From NCBI GenBank assembly GCA_016716965.1, contig JADJUP010000033.1:1-64000 (forward strand): a stretch of 64,000 bases of DNA. Reading direction: 5' to 3'. This document shows, piece by piece, positions 28,742 through 38,242 of the stretch (position 1 is the first letter of the stretch; the number at the start of each line of letters is the position of its first letter). The stretch is from Sulfuritalea sp. (lineage in GTDB: Bacteria > Pseudomonadota > Gammaproteobacteria > Burkholderiales > Rhodocyclaceae). The position numbers and the translations under genes were made by a program. The notes beneath the pieces are model-generated. The model made no database searches. It saw only the letters and a program-made list of their open reading frames with translations, and had not been told where the DNA came from.

Positions 28742-29953
28742 CTAGATAACACCATCTCTCCGAAGGTCAGCGAGCTTTTCCGGGGAATATCCAAGGCGAC
28801 CGAGCAACTTGTCCGTGTGCTCGCCAAGCGCAGGCCCCAGCCATTCTGTCTCACCCGGTGTCAATGTCAGCTTTGGGACAATGCCAGGAACGAAGAACTC
28901 TTTTCCATCAGGTAGTTGCGCACGTTTCAGCATCTGGCGAGCGAGGAACTGAGGATCATCAAACATGTCTGCCACGGAAAAAATCCGGCTGGCCGGCACC
29001 TGCGCTTCTGCTGCGATGCGCAAAACCTCCTCTTCGGTGTTGGCCGCCACCCAGGCGTCGATCACGCCATATAACTCGACGGCACGCACATCACGGCCGG
29101 CGTTGCTGCCAAGTTGCGTATCCGTGGCAAGGTCGGCACGACCGATCGCCAGCATCAGGCGCCGGAAGATCGCGTCACCGTTGGCGCCGATGATCAGGTG
29201 CTTGCCGTCACGGGTCGTGTGCGTATTCGAGGGGGTGATTCCCGGCATCACGTTGCCGGTGCGCTCACGGATGAAGCCGAAGACGTCAAACTCAGGCACC
29301 AGACTTTCCATCATGGCGAACACCGCTTCGTAGAGTGCGACATCGACCACCTGCCCGGCACCGCCCTTCACTTCGCGATGGCGCAGCGCCATGAGCGCCC
29401 CCAGGGCGCCCCACAGTGCGGCAATCGAATCGCCTATGGAAATGCCGGTCTTGACGGGCGGCCGATCGGCGAAGCCAGTGACGTAGCGCAGGCCGCCCAT
29501 CGATTCGCCGATGGCGCCGAAGCCAGGTTGGCTCGCCATTGGCCCGGTCTGGCCGAATCCGGATAGGCGCACCATGACCAGCCCCGGATTCAGTGCCGAA
29601 AGCGTCTCCCAGCCCAGGCCGAGCTTTTCCATGACGCCGGGCCGAAAATTCTCTACAACGATGTCGGCCTCGGCAACCAGTTGTTTCGCGATCTCGATGC
29701 CTTCCGGGTGCTTCAGGTTGAGCGTCACGGATTGCTTGTTCCGTGCCTGGACGAACCACCACAGCGAAGTCTCGCCGTCTCCGGTCGGATAAAGCTTGCG
29801 CCACTTGCGCAGCGGATCGCCTTCACCCGGCGCTTCGACCTTGACCACCTCGGCACCGAATTCGCCGAGTATGCGCGAGCAAAACGGTCCGGCGATCAGC
29901 GTGCCGAACTCGACCACGCGGACGCCGTCCAGCGGTTTGGCCTGTCCGCTCAA
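28742..29953 (-). CDS. CaiB/BaiF family CoA-transferase
   Basis: This is a class III CoA-transferase of 403 residues (family III, formyl-CoA transferase fold). The N-terminus reads LDGVRVVEFGTLIAGPFCSRIL with GAEVVKVEAPGEGDPLRKW, then ENFRPGVMEKLGLGWETL and the likely catalytic Asp in VVDVALYEAVFAMM. It transfers CoA between carboxylic acids; the substrate pair is unknown, and a link to aromatic degradation is possible in this organism but not shown. The ATG overlaps the recR stop by four bases. Confidence 0.85.
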   Translation of the reverse strand: MSGQAKPLDGVRVVEFGTLIAGPFCSRILGEFGAEVVKVEAPGEGDPLRKWRKLYPTGDGETSLWWFVQARNKQSVTLNLKHPEGIEIAKQLVAEADIVVENFRPGVMEKLGLGWETLSALNPGLVMVRLSGFGQTGPMASQPGFGAIGESMGGLRYVTGFADRPPVKTGISIGDSIAALWGALGALMALRHREVKGGAGQVVDVALYEAVFAMMESLVPEFDVFGFIRERTGNVMPGITPSNTHTTRDGKHLIIGANGDAIFRRLMLAIGRADLATDTQLGSNAGRDVRAVELYGVIDAWVAANTEEEVLRIAAEAQVPASRIFSVADMFDDPQFLARQMLKRAQLPDGKEFFVPGIVPKLTLTPGETEWLGPALGEHTDKLLGRLGYSPEKLADLRRDGVI

Positions 29954-30543
29954 ACGAAATCGCGCCGCTCACGCAGCGCCTGCGCCACGGTCGCGGCGTC
30001 GGAAAATTCCAGTTCCCCGCCCACAGGCAGACCGCGGGCAATGCGGCTGACCTTCAGCCCGCGCGCATGCAGCAGTTCCGAAAGGTAATGGGCCGTGGCC
30101 TCGCCTTCATTGGTGAAATTGGTGGCGAGGATGACTTCACGCACCACACCGTCGGTGGCGCGCGAGAACAGGCGCTCGAAGGCCAGTTCCCTGGGCCCGA
30201 TGCCGTCGAGCGGCGAGAGTCGCCCCATCAGCACATAGTAGAGGCCGTTGTAGGCGTGGGTCTGCTCCATGCTGATCGCATCGATCGGCATTTCGACGAT
30301 GCACAGTTGCGTCGCGTCGCGTCGCGACGATAGGCAGCGTTCGCAAATATCGGCCTCGGTGAAGTTGTTGCAGCGGGCGCAGTGGTGCAGGTGTTTCAGC
30401 GCCGCGTCAAGCCCCCGCGCCAGGCGGTCGGCGCCATTGCGGTCGCGCTGCAACAGGTGATAGGCCATGCGCTGCGCCGACTTCGGGCCGACGCCCGGCA
30501 GGCAACGCAAACCCTCGATAAGCTCATCGAGGCTAGACGCCAC
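29950..30543 (-). CDS. recR: Recombination protein RecR
   Basis: The 197-residue RecR has a helix-hairpin-helix N-terminus (LPGVGPKSAQRMAYHLL), a C4 zinc finger (CARCNNFTEADICERC), and a Toprim domain (LCIVEMPIDAISMEQTHAYN, LGPRELAFERLF). It acts with RecF/RecO in loading RecA at gaps. Its place after ybaB and dnaX is the standard bacterial order, here followed by an overlapping CoA-transferase gene. Confidence 0.95.
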   Translation of the reverse strand: MASSLDELIEGLRCLPGVGPKSAQRMAYHLLQRDRNGADRLARGLDAALKHLHHCARCNNFTEADICERCLSSRRDATQLCIVEMPIDAISMEQTHAYNGLYYVLMGRLSPLDGIGPRELAFERLFSRATDGVVREVILATNFTNEGEATAHYLSELLHARGLKVSRIARGLPVGGELEFSDAATVAQALRERRDFV

Positions 30544-30578
30544 GTTGAGCCTCGATGAACCCTTCCAGGCGACATCCT

Positions 30579-30605
30579 CTCCCTGTTCCCCAACCGGGGA
30601 GGGAG
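30579..30605. repeat. GC-rich hairpin between ybaB and recR
   Basis: CTCCC pairs with GGGAG and an inner CCCC with GGGG. There is no T-run. It could slow transcription between ybaB and recR or be a degraded repeat copy. Confidence 0.35.
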
Positions 30606-30661
30606 TTGCTCATGCGCTCGCCGTGCGCAAAATCCCGGGCCACGTCCGACACCGCCAGCAC

Positions 30662-30985
30662 TCAGAACGGCAGTTTCATTCCGGGCGGAAGGTTGAGCCC
30701 GGCCGCGAAGCCCCCCATCTTTTCCGCAGTCGTCGCTTCGGCGCGCCGGTTGGCGTCATTGAGCGCCGCCGCCACCAGGTCTTCCAGCATCTCCTTGTCG
30801 TCCATCACCGAAGGATCGATGGTGACGCGCTTGACGTCATGCTTGCAGGTCATCACCACCTTCACCGCGCCGGCGCCGGACTGGCCCTCGACTTCGATTT
30901 GCGCCAGTTGTTCCTGCGCCTTTTCCATGTTGGCCTGCATCTGCTGGGCCTGCTTCATCAATCCGGCTATGCCACCCTTCATCAT
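30662..30985 (-). CDS. ybaB: YbaB/EbfC nucleoid-associated protein
   Basis: The protein has 107 residues (MMKGGIAGLMKQAQQMQANM, then VKVVMTCKHDVKRVTIDPSV, ending LPPGMKLPF). It binds DNA as a dimer and is encoded between dnaX and recR in most proteobacteria. The start is ATG 30985, with an AGGA ribosome site just upstream and the dnaX stop 13 bases away; an upstream in-frame start inside dnaX is rejected. Confidence 0.95.
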   Translation of the reverse strand: MMKGGIAGLMKQAQQMQANMEKAQEQLAQIEVEGQSGAGAVKVVMTCKHDVKRVTIDPSVMDDKEMLEDLVAAALNDANRRAEATTAEKMGGFAAGLNLPPGMKLPF

Positions 30986-30998
30986 TTTCCTGCACTCC

Positions 30999-32663
30999 TT
31001 AAACGGGTTTGATCGTCGATTCGTCGATGCTCGCGTCGAACAAGTCGACCACATCGCGCACAAACGGGTCCTGCTCGATGGATGCGATTGCCCGGTCCTG
31101 GCGCTCACGTTGCGCGTTGCGGCTGCGCTCGGCCGGGGTTTCGCTGGCCACTTCCGCGACGTCGATTTCCAGTCGCAGCGAAGCGCCGAAGCCGGCCTGC
31201 AACTCGGCCTGCAACTTCTCCTGCTGTGGCTTGCCGAGCAGGTACTTGTGGGCCGGATCGAGGCGCAGCCGGATCGCCGAGGCGCTGCGTTCCGACAATT
31301 CGCAGTGCTGCGCCAGTTGCTTGACCATGCCGGTCAGCGGCAGGCGGGCAACCAGCGCATGCCAGTCGTCGGCATCCGACGCAGCAACATGAACCGCCGG
31401 CGCCGGTTCGACGGCAGCCTGCGCAACCGATTGGGCGATCTCGACAAGAGTCGGCGCTGATGACACGGCAGCCACGACAGGCGAAGACACCGCAACATTG
31501 GGGGCAATCACCGACGCACGCTCGGTAGCGGCCGGCGCGGCCTTCGCCGGAGTCTGTGCCGGGGCCGCGACCGCGCCGCCGCGTTCCGGCCGGAATGCAT
31601 GCAGTCGCAGCAGGGCCATGACGAATCCGGAATAGTCGTCCGGCGCCAACGCAAGTTCGTCGCGGCCATGAATCGCGATCTGGTAGGCCAGTTGCAGGTA
31701 TTCGGCATCGAGCACCCGGGCATACGGCGTCAGGCGCTCGCGCTCGGCATCATCGAGCAGGGCCTGCGGGGCGAACTGCGCCAACGCGATGCGATGAAAC
31801 AAGGTCGCCAGTTCCTGCAGGCCGCCGTCGAAGGACAGGCTGCGCGCATCCATCAGCTTGGCGACCTCGAGCATTGCCGGCACATCCTGCGCCACGAGCG
31901 CATCGAGCAGGGCGAACAGATGCTCGTCGCCCACGGTGCCGAGCATGGCGCGCACTCCTTCGTCCTCGATCCGGCCCGCACCGTGGGCGATCGCCTGGTC
32001 AAGCAGCGACAAGGCATCGCGCATGCTTCCAGCCGCGCCTTTGGCCAGGTGGCGCAAAGCAGCGACTTCGAATGCCACGCCTTCGGCTTCCAGCACCCGC
32101 GACAGATGATCGACGATGTGCGTCTGCGGCATCTGCTTCAGGTTGAACTGCAGGCAGCGCGAGAGGACCGTGACCGGTATTTTCTGCGGGTCGGTGGTGG
32201 CGAGGATGAACTTGACATGCTCCGGCGGCTCTTCCAGGGTTTTCAGCATCGCATTGAAGGCGTGGCCGGAAAGCTGATGGACTTCGTCGATCACGTAGAC
32301 CTTGTAGCGGCCGATGGTCGGCGCATAGGTCGCGCGCTCCAGCAACTGGGTCATGTCGTCCACGCCGCGGTTCGAGGCCGCATCGAGTTCGATGTAATCG
32401 ACGAAGCGCCCGGTGTCGATCGCGACGCAAGCGGCGCATGTCCCGCAGGGCGCGGAACTGACGCCGGTCTCGCAATTAAGGGCCTTGGCCATGATGCGCG
32501 CCAGCGTGGTCTTGCCTACGCCTCGCGTCCCCGTGAAAAGATAGGCGTGATGGAGGCGGTTCTGATCAAGCGCATGGGTCAGTGCCCGCACCACATGCTC
32601 CTGCCCGACCAGGGTAGCGAAGGACTTGGGGCGCCACTTGCGGGCGAGGACCTGATAACTCAT
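30999..32663 (-). CDS. dnaX: DNA polymerase III tau/gamma subunit
   Basis: The 554-residue protein is a AAA+ clamp-loader subunit, with Walker A GTRGVGKTTLAR, zinc cysteines in CETGVSSAPCGTCAAC, Walker B region VYVIDEVHQLS, sensor LATTDPQKIP and SRC motif SRCLQFNLKQ. An Ala/Pro-rich linker (about 370-425) and a tau C-terminal region follow. A partial dispersed-repeat-like sequence lies in the linker near 31448-31470. I did not find a clear A6/A7 slip site for gamma. Confidence 0.95.
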   Translation of the reverse strand: MSYQVLARKWRPKSFATLVGQEHVVRALTHALDQNRLHHAYLFTGTRGVGKTTLARIMAKALNCETGVSSAPCGTCAACVAIDTGRFVDYIELDAASNRGVDDMTQLLERATYAPTIGRYKVYVIDEVHQLSGHAFNAMLKTLEEPPEHVKFILATTDPQKIPVTVLSRCLQFNLKQMPQTHIVDHLSRVLEAEGVAFEVAALRHLAKGAAGSMRDALSLLDQAIAHGAGRIEDEGVRAMLGTVGDEHLFALLDALVAQDVPAMLEVAKLMDARSLSFDGGLQELATLFHRIALAQFAPQALLDDAERERLTPYARVLDAEYLQLAYQIAIHGRDELALAPDDYSGFVMALLRLHAFRPERGGAVAAPAQTPAKAAPAATERASVIAPNVAVSSPVVAAVSSAPTLVEIAQSVAQAAVEPAPAVHVAASDADDWHALVARLPLTGMVKQLAQHCELSERSASAIRLRLDPAHKYLLGKPQQEKLQAELQAGFGASLRLEIDVAEVASETPAERSRNAQRERQDRAIASIEQDPFVRDVVDLFDASIDESTIKPV

Positions 32664-32691
32664 GGGCCGATTTTATCAGGGCGTACACGGC

Positions 32692-32728
32692 AAGCGGGGC
32701 AGCCTGCGCAAACAGGCTGCCCCGCTTT
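32692..32728. terminator. Strong hairpin between the Spy-like gene and dnaX
   Basis: AAGCGGGGCAGCCTG and CAGGCTGCCCCGCTT form a perfect 15-bp stem with a six-base loop. T-runs are short on both strands. Its location 15 bases past the Spy-like stop suggests it ends that transcript. Confidence 0.75.
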
Positions 32729-32743
32729 CCACTCCGGAATTGC

Positions 32744-33286
32744 CTAGCTCTTGTGGCCTTCGTGGCCGACAGGTGCGCCGGGGCCCGTACCCCTTGGGCC
32801 GCCGCGACCAGAACCGTGGCGACCCTTGCCCATGGCACTGAAGTGCTTGTCCGCCACGGCCTGCTGCTCCGCACTCAAACCGGCATAGAGGCGTTTGAAT
32901 GATTCATTCACGGTTTCCATCGCCGCCACGCGTTCCTTCATCCGGCTTTGCATCTGCGACATCCGGTCAGGCGCGCTGAGTGGCTTGTCGTCCGTCATGC
33001 GTTCCCGCAACGCCTGCATGCCCTTGCCGGCCTCGACCTTGGACTTTTCCGCAAAGGCCTGCCACAGCGGCTCCTGTTGCTGTGTCAGCTTGAGTTCGCT
33101 TTTCAGGCGACTCAAGCGCTGCTCGACACGGGCGGCCGGGTCCATCATGCCGTCGCGCTGCATCGAACTGCGCTTCATGCCCGGTCTGCCGTCGCCGTCA
33201 CAACCCGGCCCCTGTGCATAGGCGATGCCAAAAAATGCGGCGCTGGCGGCAAGGAAGCCCGCGACGAGCAATTTTCTCTGGTTCAT
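32744..33286 (-). CDS. Periplasmic Spy/CpxP-like LTXXQ protein
   Basis: The 180-residue exported protein begins with a signal peptide (MNQRKLLVAGFLAASAAFFG, likely cleaved after AYA). It has LTXXQ-type helices (LKSELKLTQQQEPLWQAFAE and YAGLSAEQQAVADKHF) and a Gly/His-rich tail (GRHGSGRGGPRGTG ... HEGHKS) that could bind metal. Spy/CpxP proteins are periplasmic chaperones or stress sensors. An upstream frame (33313) only adds an unlikely leader. It lies between the 4.5S RNA gene and dnaX. Confidence 0.82.
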   Translation of the reverse strand: MNQRKLLVAGFLAASAAFFGIAYAQGPGCDGDGRPGMKRSSMQRDGMMDPAARVEQRLSRLKSELKLTQQQEPLWQAFAEKSKVEAGKGMQALRERMTDDKPLSAPDRMSQMQSRMKERVAAMETVNESFKRLYAGLSAEQQAVADKHFSAMGKGRHGSGRGGPRGTGPGAPVGHEGHKS

Positions 33287-33404
33287 GGTCTGTTCCTGTC
33301 TTGAATGCCACATGGCAGGACGTAGTTGAACAATAACCTGTAAGCCCGATGTGACCGGGCGGTGATCTTTGTAAGGGAAAGTTGCGAAACGATCACATCA
33401 AGGA

Positions 33405-33508
33405 TGGGGTGCGGCGAGCCTGACCCCCGGCACTTGCGGAAAACGGCTGTGGCTGCTTCCTTCCGGACCTGACCAGGTTCACCGCCCCACAATGCGGGGA
33501 GACCCGCC
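33405..33508 (-). ncRNA. ffs: Signal recognition particle 4.5S RNA
   Basis: On the minus strand the apical domain reads GGTCAGGTCCGGAAGGAAGC, the highly conserved SRP RNA tetraloop/asymmetric-loop region, flanked by pairing arms (GGGTCTCCCCGC ... GGGGGTCAGG). The size of about 100 nt fits the bacterial small type. It binds Ffh to target membrane proteins. Its location close to dnaX-ybaB-recR is a conserved arrangement. Ends are approximate. Confidence 0.92.
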
Positions 33509-33570
33509 GCAAGCGAAGTTTAGCAGCTTTCGCCGCTGCGCCCGGGCAGCCTGTGATGTGTCACGCGGTT

Positions 33571-33921
33571 TCAGCGCAGTTTCCGACACGACGCGGAGAT
33601 CCTTTCCGGCATGGCCCCCGCTACCCTTCCATTCTTGCTTTCAAGCGTACATTTGCCGTTCGTAACGGTGATGCTGGTCACCATGAAACTATCGGAAACA
33701 GTTCCGCCATCCTTCTGGTACTGGATGGGAAATACATCACCGACGCTTACCGTTCCGGGGAGCTGGATACCGGCATAGCGCACGCCTCCAGGCGACTTCC
33801 CCTCCGAAAGTCGATGCAAATCCCCTGCTCCGAGCAGCGCGACTGAAGTTGCCGATTCCTGGGCGCTTGCGCACGCGGACCAGGACAGGACAAATGCGAT
33901 TAGCATGGAATTCCGCTTCAT
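33571..33921 (-). CDS. Exported hypothetical protein
   Basis: The protein has 116 residues with a Sec signal peptide (MKRNSMLIAFVLSWSACASA) and a beta-rich mature part with two cysteines (NGKCTLESK ... ISASCRKLR), which may form a disulfide. No family recognised. It stands between the SRP RNA and the AOR operon. ATG 33921 is chosen over 33987 because it starts the signal peptide. Confidence 0.6.
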   Translation of the reverse strand: MKRNSMLIAFVLSWSACASAQESATSVALLGAGDLHRLSEGKSPGGVRYAGIQLPGTVSVGDVFPIQYQKDGGTVSDSFMVTSITVTNGKCTLESKNGRVAGAMPERISASCRKLR

Positions 33922-34007
33922 GATCCGGCTCCTGAATGGTTTAGGACGCACTTGGGAGAGAATAGCCCTGATCGAAGCGAAAGTCATGGACTTGCTTCAC
34001 GGCCCGG

Positions 34008-34283
34008 TCAGCCACCGCCCCGCTGGTAATAGAGCGTGAAGCGCTGCATGAAGCGTTCCTGCTCCTCCGCGCTCAATCCGTCGAAGACGATTTCGACGCG
34101 ATGGCGCTCGAGCCGCACCAGACCGATCTCCAGTGGCGCAATTCGGGTCAGTCGAAGTGACCAGCCGATTCCGCGAAAACCGCCATCGATTTCCTGAACA
34201 TCGTCCTGGCCGGTGGCCAGCGGCAGCAGGCGGACGAAATCGTCACGCGTCGTGGTCGCGTCATAGGCTAGCGGGAATTTCAT
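34008..34283 (-). CDS. Uncharacterised small protein ending the AOR operon
   Basis: The 91-residue protein begins MKFPLAYDATTTRDDFVRLL, continues GIGWSLRLTRIAPLEIGLVR, and ends in RFTLYYQRGGG. I do not recognise a family. It overlaps the MoaD-like gene by four bases, so it belongs to the AOR operon, and a role in AOR maturation or in handling the pterin cofactor is the obvious inference. The C-terminal Gly-Gly-Gly recalls ubiquitin-like sulfur carriers, but no beta-grasp pattern is visible, so this may be coincidence. Confidence 0.65.
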   Translation of the reverse strand: MKFPLAYDATTTRDDFVRLLPLATGQDDVQEIDGGFRGIGWSLRLTRIAPLEIGLVRLERHRVEIVFDGLSAEEQERFMQRFTLYYQRGGG

Positions 34284-34534
34284 CCACCCGCCACGGGCGG
34301 CCAGATAGCAAGCGTCTCGCCGTCACGCAATATGCGCCCCGCGCGCTCCGAGGGCGGAACGAAGGTTCCATCGATCAGCACCAGATGTACCAGTTTCTCG
34401 GGCAGGCTGAAGCGCTTGATGAGCTGATCGACCGTGGTCTCCTCCGCCAGTTCCAGGCTCAGCGCATTGGTCTTCTTGCCTTCCGGGGGCAGGTAATCCT
34501 GTAGCGTGGCAAAGAGCTTGAAGGTGACCTTCAT
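34280..34534 (-). CDS. MoaD/ThiS-like sulfur carrier of the AOR operon
   Basis: This 84-residue beta-grasp protein (MKVTFKLFATLQDYLPPEGK, AEETTVDQLIKRFSLPEKLV, LRDGETLAIWPPVAGG) ends in the Gly-Gly tail that is thiocarboxylated in MoaD. Dedicated MoaD homologues accompany tungsten aldehyde oxidoreductases and are thought to supply dithiolene sulfur for the tungstopterin. The start overlaps the upstream FAD-subunit gene by four bases; the stop overlaps the 91-residue gene. Confidence 0.88.
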   Translation of the reverse strand: MKVTFKLFATLQDYLPPEGKKTNALSLELAEETTVDQLIKRFSLPEKLVHLVLIDGTFVPPSERAGRILRDGETLAIWPPVAGG

Positions 34535-35782
34535 GCAGCCTTCTGCGCGGTCGCCAGGTAGGCGGCCATGAACTGCGTCGGGTCGGCCAGCAGGCGTTCC
34601 TTCCACGGGCCCAGCGGTGCCTGCGTCTGCACCAACCCGCGCAGGGCGCCGACATGCTCGGTCCAGCCGATGCTGGTGGCACCGATCAGCACGTCGTCCT
34701 TGAACTGCAGCGAGAGGTAGCCGTTCCGGGCCGGATCGACCAGTTCCACGCCGGCCCCGCCCTGCTCCTTGGGCACGCCCTGCCACTGGCCGAAGGAGGT
34801 GGAGATCAGCCCCAGGGTGTCGAGCACGTTGATCGCCAGGCTGCCGCCGCTGACGGCGGCGCCGCCGGCCATGTTGTGCGCGGCGATGCGCGCCTGGTCC
34901 ACGGCATTGGGCTGGATGGCGTTGAGTTCGGGCTTGCCGGTATGGAAGCCAAGGGCTTCGGTGACGTCACCGGCGGCATAGATGTCGGCGACGCTGGTGC
35001 GCATGGCGTTGTCGACCCGGATGCCGCGCTCCATGCTGATGCCGCTGCCGGCCAGGAATTCGATGTTGGGCCGCACGCCGGCGGCACAGATGACCAGGTC
35101 GGCGGTGAGTTCGCCGCCCGTGCCGAGCTTGACCGCGAGGGCGCCGTCCTTTTGCGCCACGGCGGTGATCGCGGTGTTGCAATGCACGGCGACGCCCTTG
35201 CCTTCGACCCATTGCTTGATCATGGCGCCGGCGGTCGGGGTCATCATGCGCGGCACCATGCGGTCGCCCATTTCGACGACGGTCAGCGTGACCCCGCGCG
35301 CGGCGAGCGCTTCCATGATGATGCAGCCGATGAAGCCGGCGCCCAGTTGCAGCACGCGGCTGCCCGGCTTGGCCTTGGTGGCGATGGCACGCGCGTCTTC
35401 CAGGGTCCAGCAGGTGTACGTTGGGCAGGTCGATGCCGGGCACCGGCGGCATGATCGGCCGCGAACCGGTGGCGATCAGCAGCTTGTCATAGGGCAGCCG
35501 GTCACCACTGGCAAACTCGACCTGCTTGGCCTTGGGGTCGACCTTGGCGACGCGCCCTTCGATCAGGTGGATGCGCTGTTTGGCGTAGTGGTCGTGGGTC
35601 TTCCTCAGGTGGGTGCCGGCTTCGGCAATGTTGCCCTGCAGGAAATAGGGGATCGCCATGCGCGAGTACGGCGGTTCCTTTTCGTCGCCGATCAGGGCGA
35701 TCTCGGCGTCGGGTTGCAGCCGACGCAGGGTTTCAGCAGCGACCAGTCCGGTCGGGCCGTTGCCGATGATGACGTGTTTCAT
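34531..35782 (-). CDS. aorC: FAD/NAD-dependent oxidoreductase subunit of AOR (AorC type; one frameshift)
   Basis: Restored, the protein has about 416 residues in two dinucleotide-binding folds (VIIGNGPTGLVAAETLRRL; LQLGAGFIGCIIMEALA) and an FAD-closing IYAAGDVTEALGFHTGK. In Aromatoleum-type AOR the third subunit is an FAD protein that lets the enzyme reduce NAD, so I assign that role by context and fold. Near 35417 two bases appear missing (AACGT-ACACC for AACGTCTACACC), breaking LPNVHTCWTLEDARAIATK; the surrounding sequence is intact on both sides. It lies 60 bases after aorB. Confidence 0.82.
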
Positions 35783-35845
35783 GGGATTTCCTTGAAAGCG
35801 ATCAGGGGACCGGCTGGGCCGATCCCCTGAGGGGTGGGGCAGGAG

Positions 35846-37697
35846 TTACAGGCCGAGTCGGTCCAGGGTTTCCTTGGTCGGCACGCCTTCGGGCGTCCAG
35901 CCACGCACCTTGTAGTACTCGGGACGCATCTTGTCGATGCCGCTCACCAGCCCCTTGGCCGGCCCGGTCTTGGCGGCTTCGGTCTTGAGCCGCGGCGGCA
36001 GGTCGTCGTCCTTGGCGGTGAAGCCGGCGGCGTTGTTGAAGATGCGTTCCATGTTCCACACGCGTTCGCCCAGGAGTGCGAGCTTTTCCATGGTCCAGTT
36101 GCCTTCGCAGGCAGCATCCAACTGCGGTTGCAGGTCGGCGAGCGTCCAGGCGAAGGTGGTGAACACGCAGACGCCGGCACTGTCGAAGACGCTGGTAGCG
36201 TCCTGGAAGGCCTTGACGAGGTCGGCCTTGCCTTCGGTGACGAGCGGGTCGGTCTTGACCGGGATGCCCAGCACTTCGGAGGCCACCGTGTAGCTGCGGA
36301 GGTGGCAGGCGCCCCGGTTGGAGGTGGCGTAGGTGAGCCCCATGCCCTGGATGCCGCGACTGTCGTAGGCAGGGAATTCCTGCTTCTTGACGCCCATGGA
36401 GAGTTCGGGACGACCGTATTTCTCGCACATGCGCGCCGAGCCCATGCCGATGATCTTGCCAAAGCCGATGCCTTGGGCGGTCATTTCAGCGAGGGTGATC
36501 AGCGCCTGGGCGGAGCCGAAGGGGGCGTCGATGCCGATGTCGGCCTTGGTGAGTATCCCGAGGTCGTAGAGTTCCATGGCGGCAGCCACGGTGGCGCCGA
36601 ACGAGATGGGGTCGAAGCCGTCTTCGTTGCACAGGACGTTGGCGTACTGGATGGCTTCGAGGTCGCCAATGCCGTTGGCGGAGCCCAGGGACCAGGCGGC
36701 TTCGTATTCGAGGCCGCCACTGGCGCCCCAGTATTCGGGTTTGTTTACGACGCTGAAGTGGGTTTCGTCGATGCGCGAGATGCGTCCGCAGGCGATGGTG
36801 CAGCCAAAGCAGGCGGCGTTGGTGACGAGATGGGTCTTGCCGTCGGTGGGCCGCTTTTCATGCATGGCTTCGCCGGAGATCTTGCGGGCGTCTTCGAACT
36901 GGACGTCGCGGTGGTTGCGGGTGGGCATGGCGCCCATTTCGTTGATGACGTTCATCAGGACCTGGGTGCCGTACTTGGGCAGGCCCTGCCCGGTGACGGC
37001 GTTGTCGGCCAGCACTTTCTTGGCGGCCTTGGTGGCGGCCATGAAGGCTTTGGGGTCCTTGATGGTGCCACCGCTGCCTTTGGTGCCGCGCACGGCGACG
37101 GCCTTGAGGTTCTTGGCTCCCATCACGGTGCCGACCCCGGAACGTCCGGCGGCGCGGTGCAGGTCATTGACGATGCAGGCGAAGAGGACGCCATTCTCGC
37201 CGGCGCGACCGATGGAGCAGACCCGGGTCTGCGGGTCCTGGTGGCTCTTCTTGATGATTTCTTCGGTCTGGAAGACGGTCTTGCCCCACAGGTGGGCGGC
37301 GTCCCGCAGTTCGACCTTGTCGTCTTCGATGGAGAGATAGACCGGGCTTGTCGGCCTTGCCTTCGAAGATGATCATGTCCCAGCCGGCAAACTTGAGTTC
37401 GGCACCGAAGTAGCCGCCCGAGTTGGAGCAGGCGATGGCGCCGGTGAGGGCGCCCTTGGTGACGACGGAGTAGCGCCCGCCGGTGGAGGCGACCGTGCCG
37501 GTCAAGGGGCCGGTGGTCATGATGAGTTTGTTGTCGGGCGAGAGGGGATCGACCTTGGGGTCGACTTCTTCGATGAAGTACTTGGTGGCGAGCCCGCGCT
37601 GCCCAAGGTATTCCTGGGCCCATTCCATGTTGAGGGCTTCGGTCTTGCAGCTGCCGGTGCTGAGGTTCACGCGCAGAAATTTCTTGTTCCAGGCCAT
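35846..37697 (-). CDS. aorB: Tungsten-dependent aldehyde:ferredoxin oxidoreductase catalytic subunit (one frameshift)
   Basis: Corrected length is 616 residues. The AOR N-terminal domain (MAWNKKFLRVNLSTGSCKTE; GPLTGTVASTGGRYSVVTKG) binds the bis-pterin tungsten cofactor. Ligands of the 4Fe-4S cluster are C296, C299 and C303 (AACFGCTIACGR) and C510 (AGVCVFTTFAW), matching Pyrococcus AOR spacing. It oxidises aldehydes to acids. As read, one extra C near 37345 (AAGCCCGGTC) breaks the frame after FEGKADKP; removing it gives VYLSIEDDKVELRDAAHLW and continuous homology. In denitrifying betaproteobacteria this enzyme is used for phenylacetaldehyde and other aldehydes. Confidence 0.9.
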
Positions 37698-37710
37698 GTC
37701 GGTCTCCTTC

Positions 37711-38189
37711 TTAAGCGCTGGCGCGCGGTTGGGTGTCGGTCTTGCCAGCCCAGGCCCGCATCTTGTCGAGCCCCGTCCAGTCGGCCTCGACGTAGGTGAT
37801 GGCGCCCGTCGGGCAGGCGTCGGCACAGGCCGGCTCGCCGCCGCACAGGTCGCATTTCTGCACCTTGCCGGTCTCGGCGACGTAATTGACGGTGCCGAAC
37901 GGACAGGCAATGGTGCACACCTTGCAGCCGACGCAGACGTCTTCATGGACGACCTTCGCCCCCGTCTTGGCATCGATCCGGATCGCATCCACCGGGCAGG
38001 CCGTCATGCACCAGGCTTCCGCACATTGCGTGCAGGTGTACGGCACCTTGCGCCCCGCGTGCTCAAAGTTGAAGACCTTGATCCGCGATTTCGAGATGTT
38101 GAATACCCCATGGTTCTCGTACGAACACGCCATCTCGCACTGCAGACAGCCCGTGCATTTGTTGGGATCGATGTGCAACGATTTTTGCA
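37711..38189 (-). CDS. aorA: Four-cluster ferredoxin subunit of AOR
   Basis: The protein has 159 residues with four 4Fe-4S binding motifs: CTGCLQCEMAC near the N-terminus, CTQCAEAWCMTACP, CVGCKVCTIACP and CDLCGGEPACADACP, 16 cysteines in all. It relays electrons from the tungsten subunit, in Aromatoleum AOR as a nanowire-like chain. It is the first gene of the operon. Start ATG 38189, with GGAGG five bases upstream. The gene ends 13 bases before aorB starts. Confidence 0.92.
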
Positions 38190-38242
38190 TGATGCCTCCT
38201 GTAATTAATTGCGGCGCAAGCACTTTTCGGCTCGCATCGGGC

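Noticed and set aside
32692..32728. Attenuator or riboswitch upstream of dnaX
   Set aside because: It is a simple perfect hairpin after the Spy-like stop with no alternative pairing visible; terminator is simpler.
37340..37350. AOR split into two subunits at the frame break
   Set aside because: The break lies within a continuous AOR domain, and removing one C restores homology exactly.
35834..37372. 512-residue plus-strand frame across aorB
   Set aside because: The opposite strand encodes AOR with cluster cysteines; the plus-strand translation is low complexity without recognisable domain.
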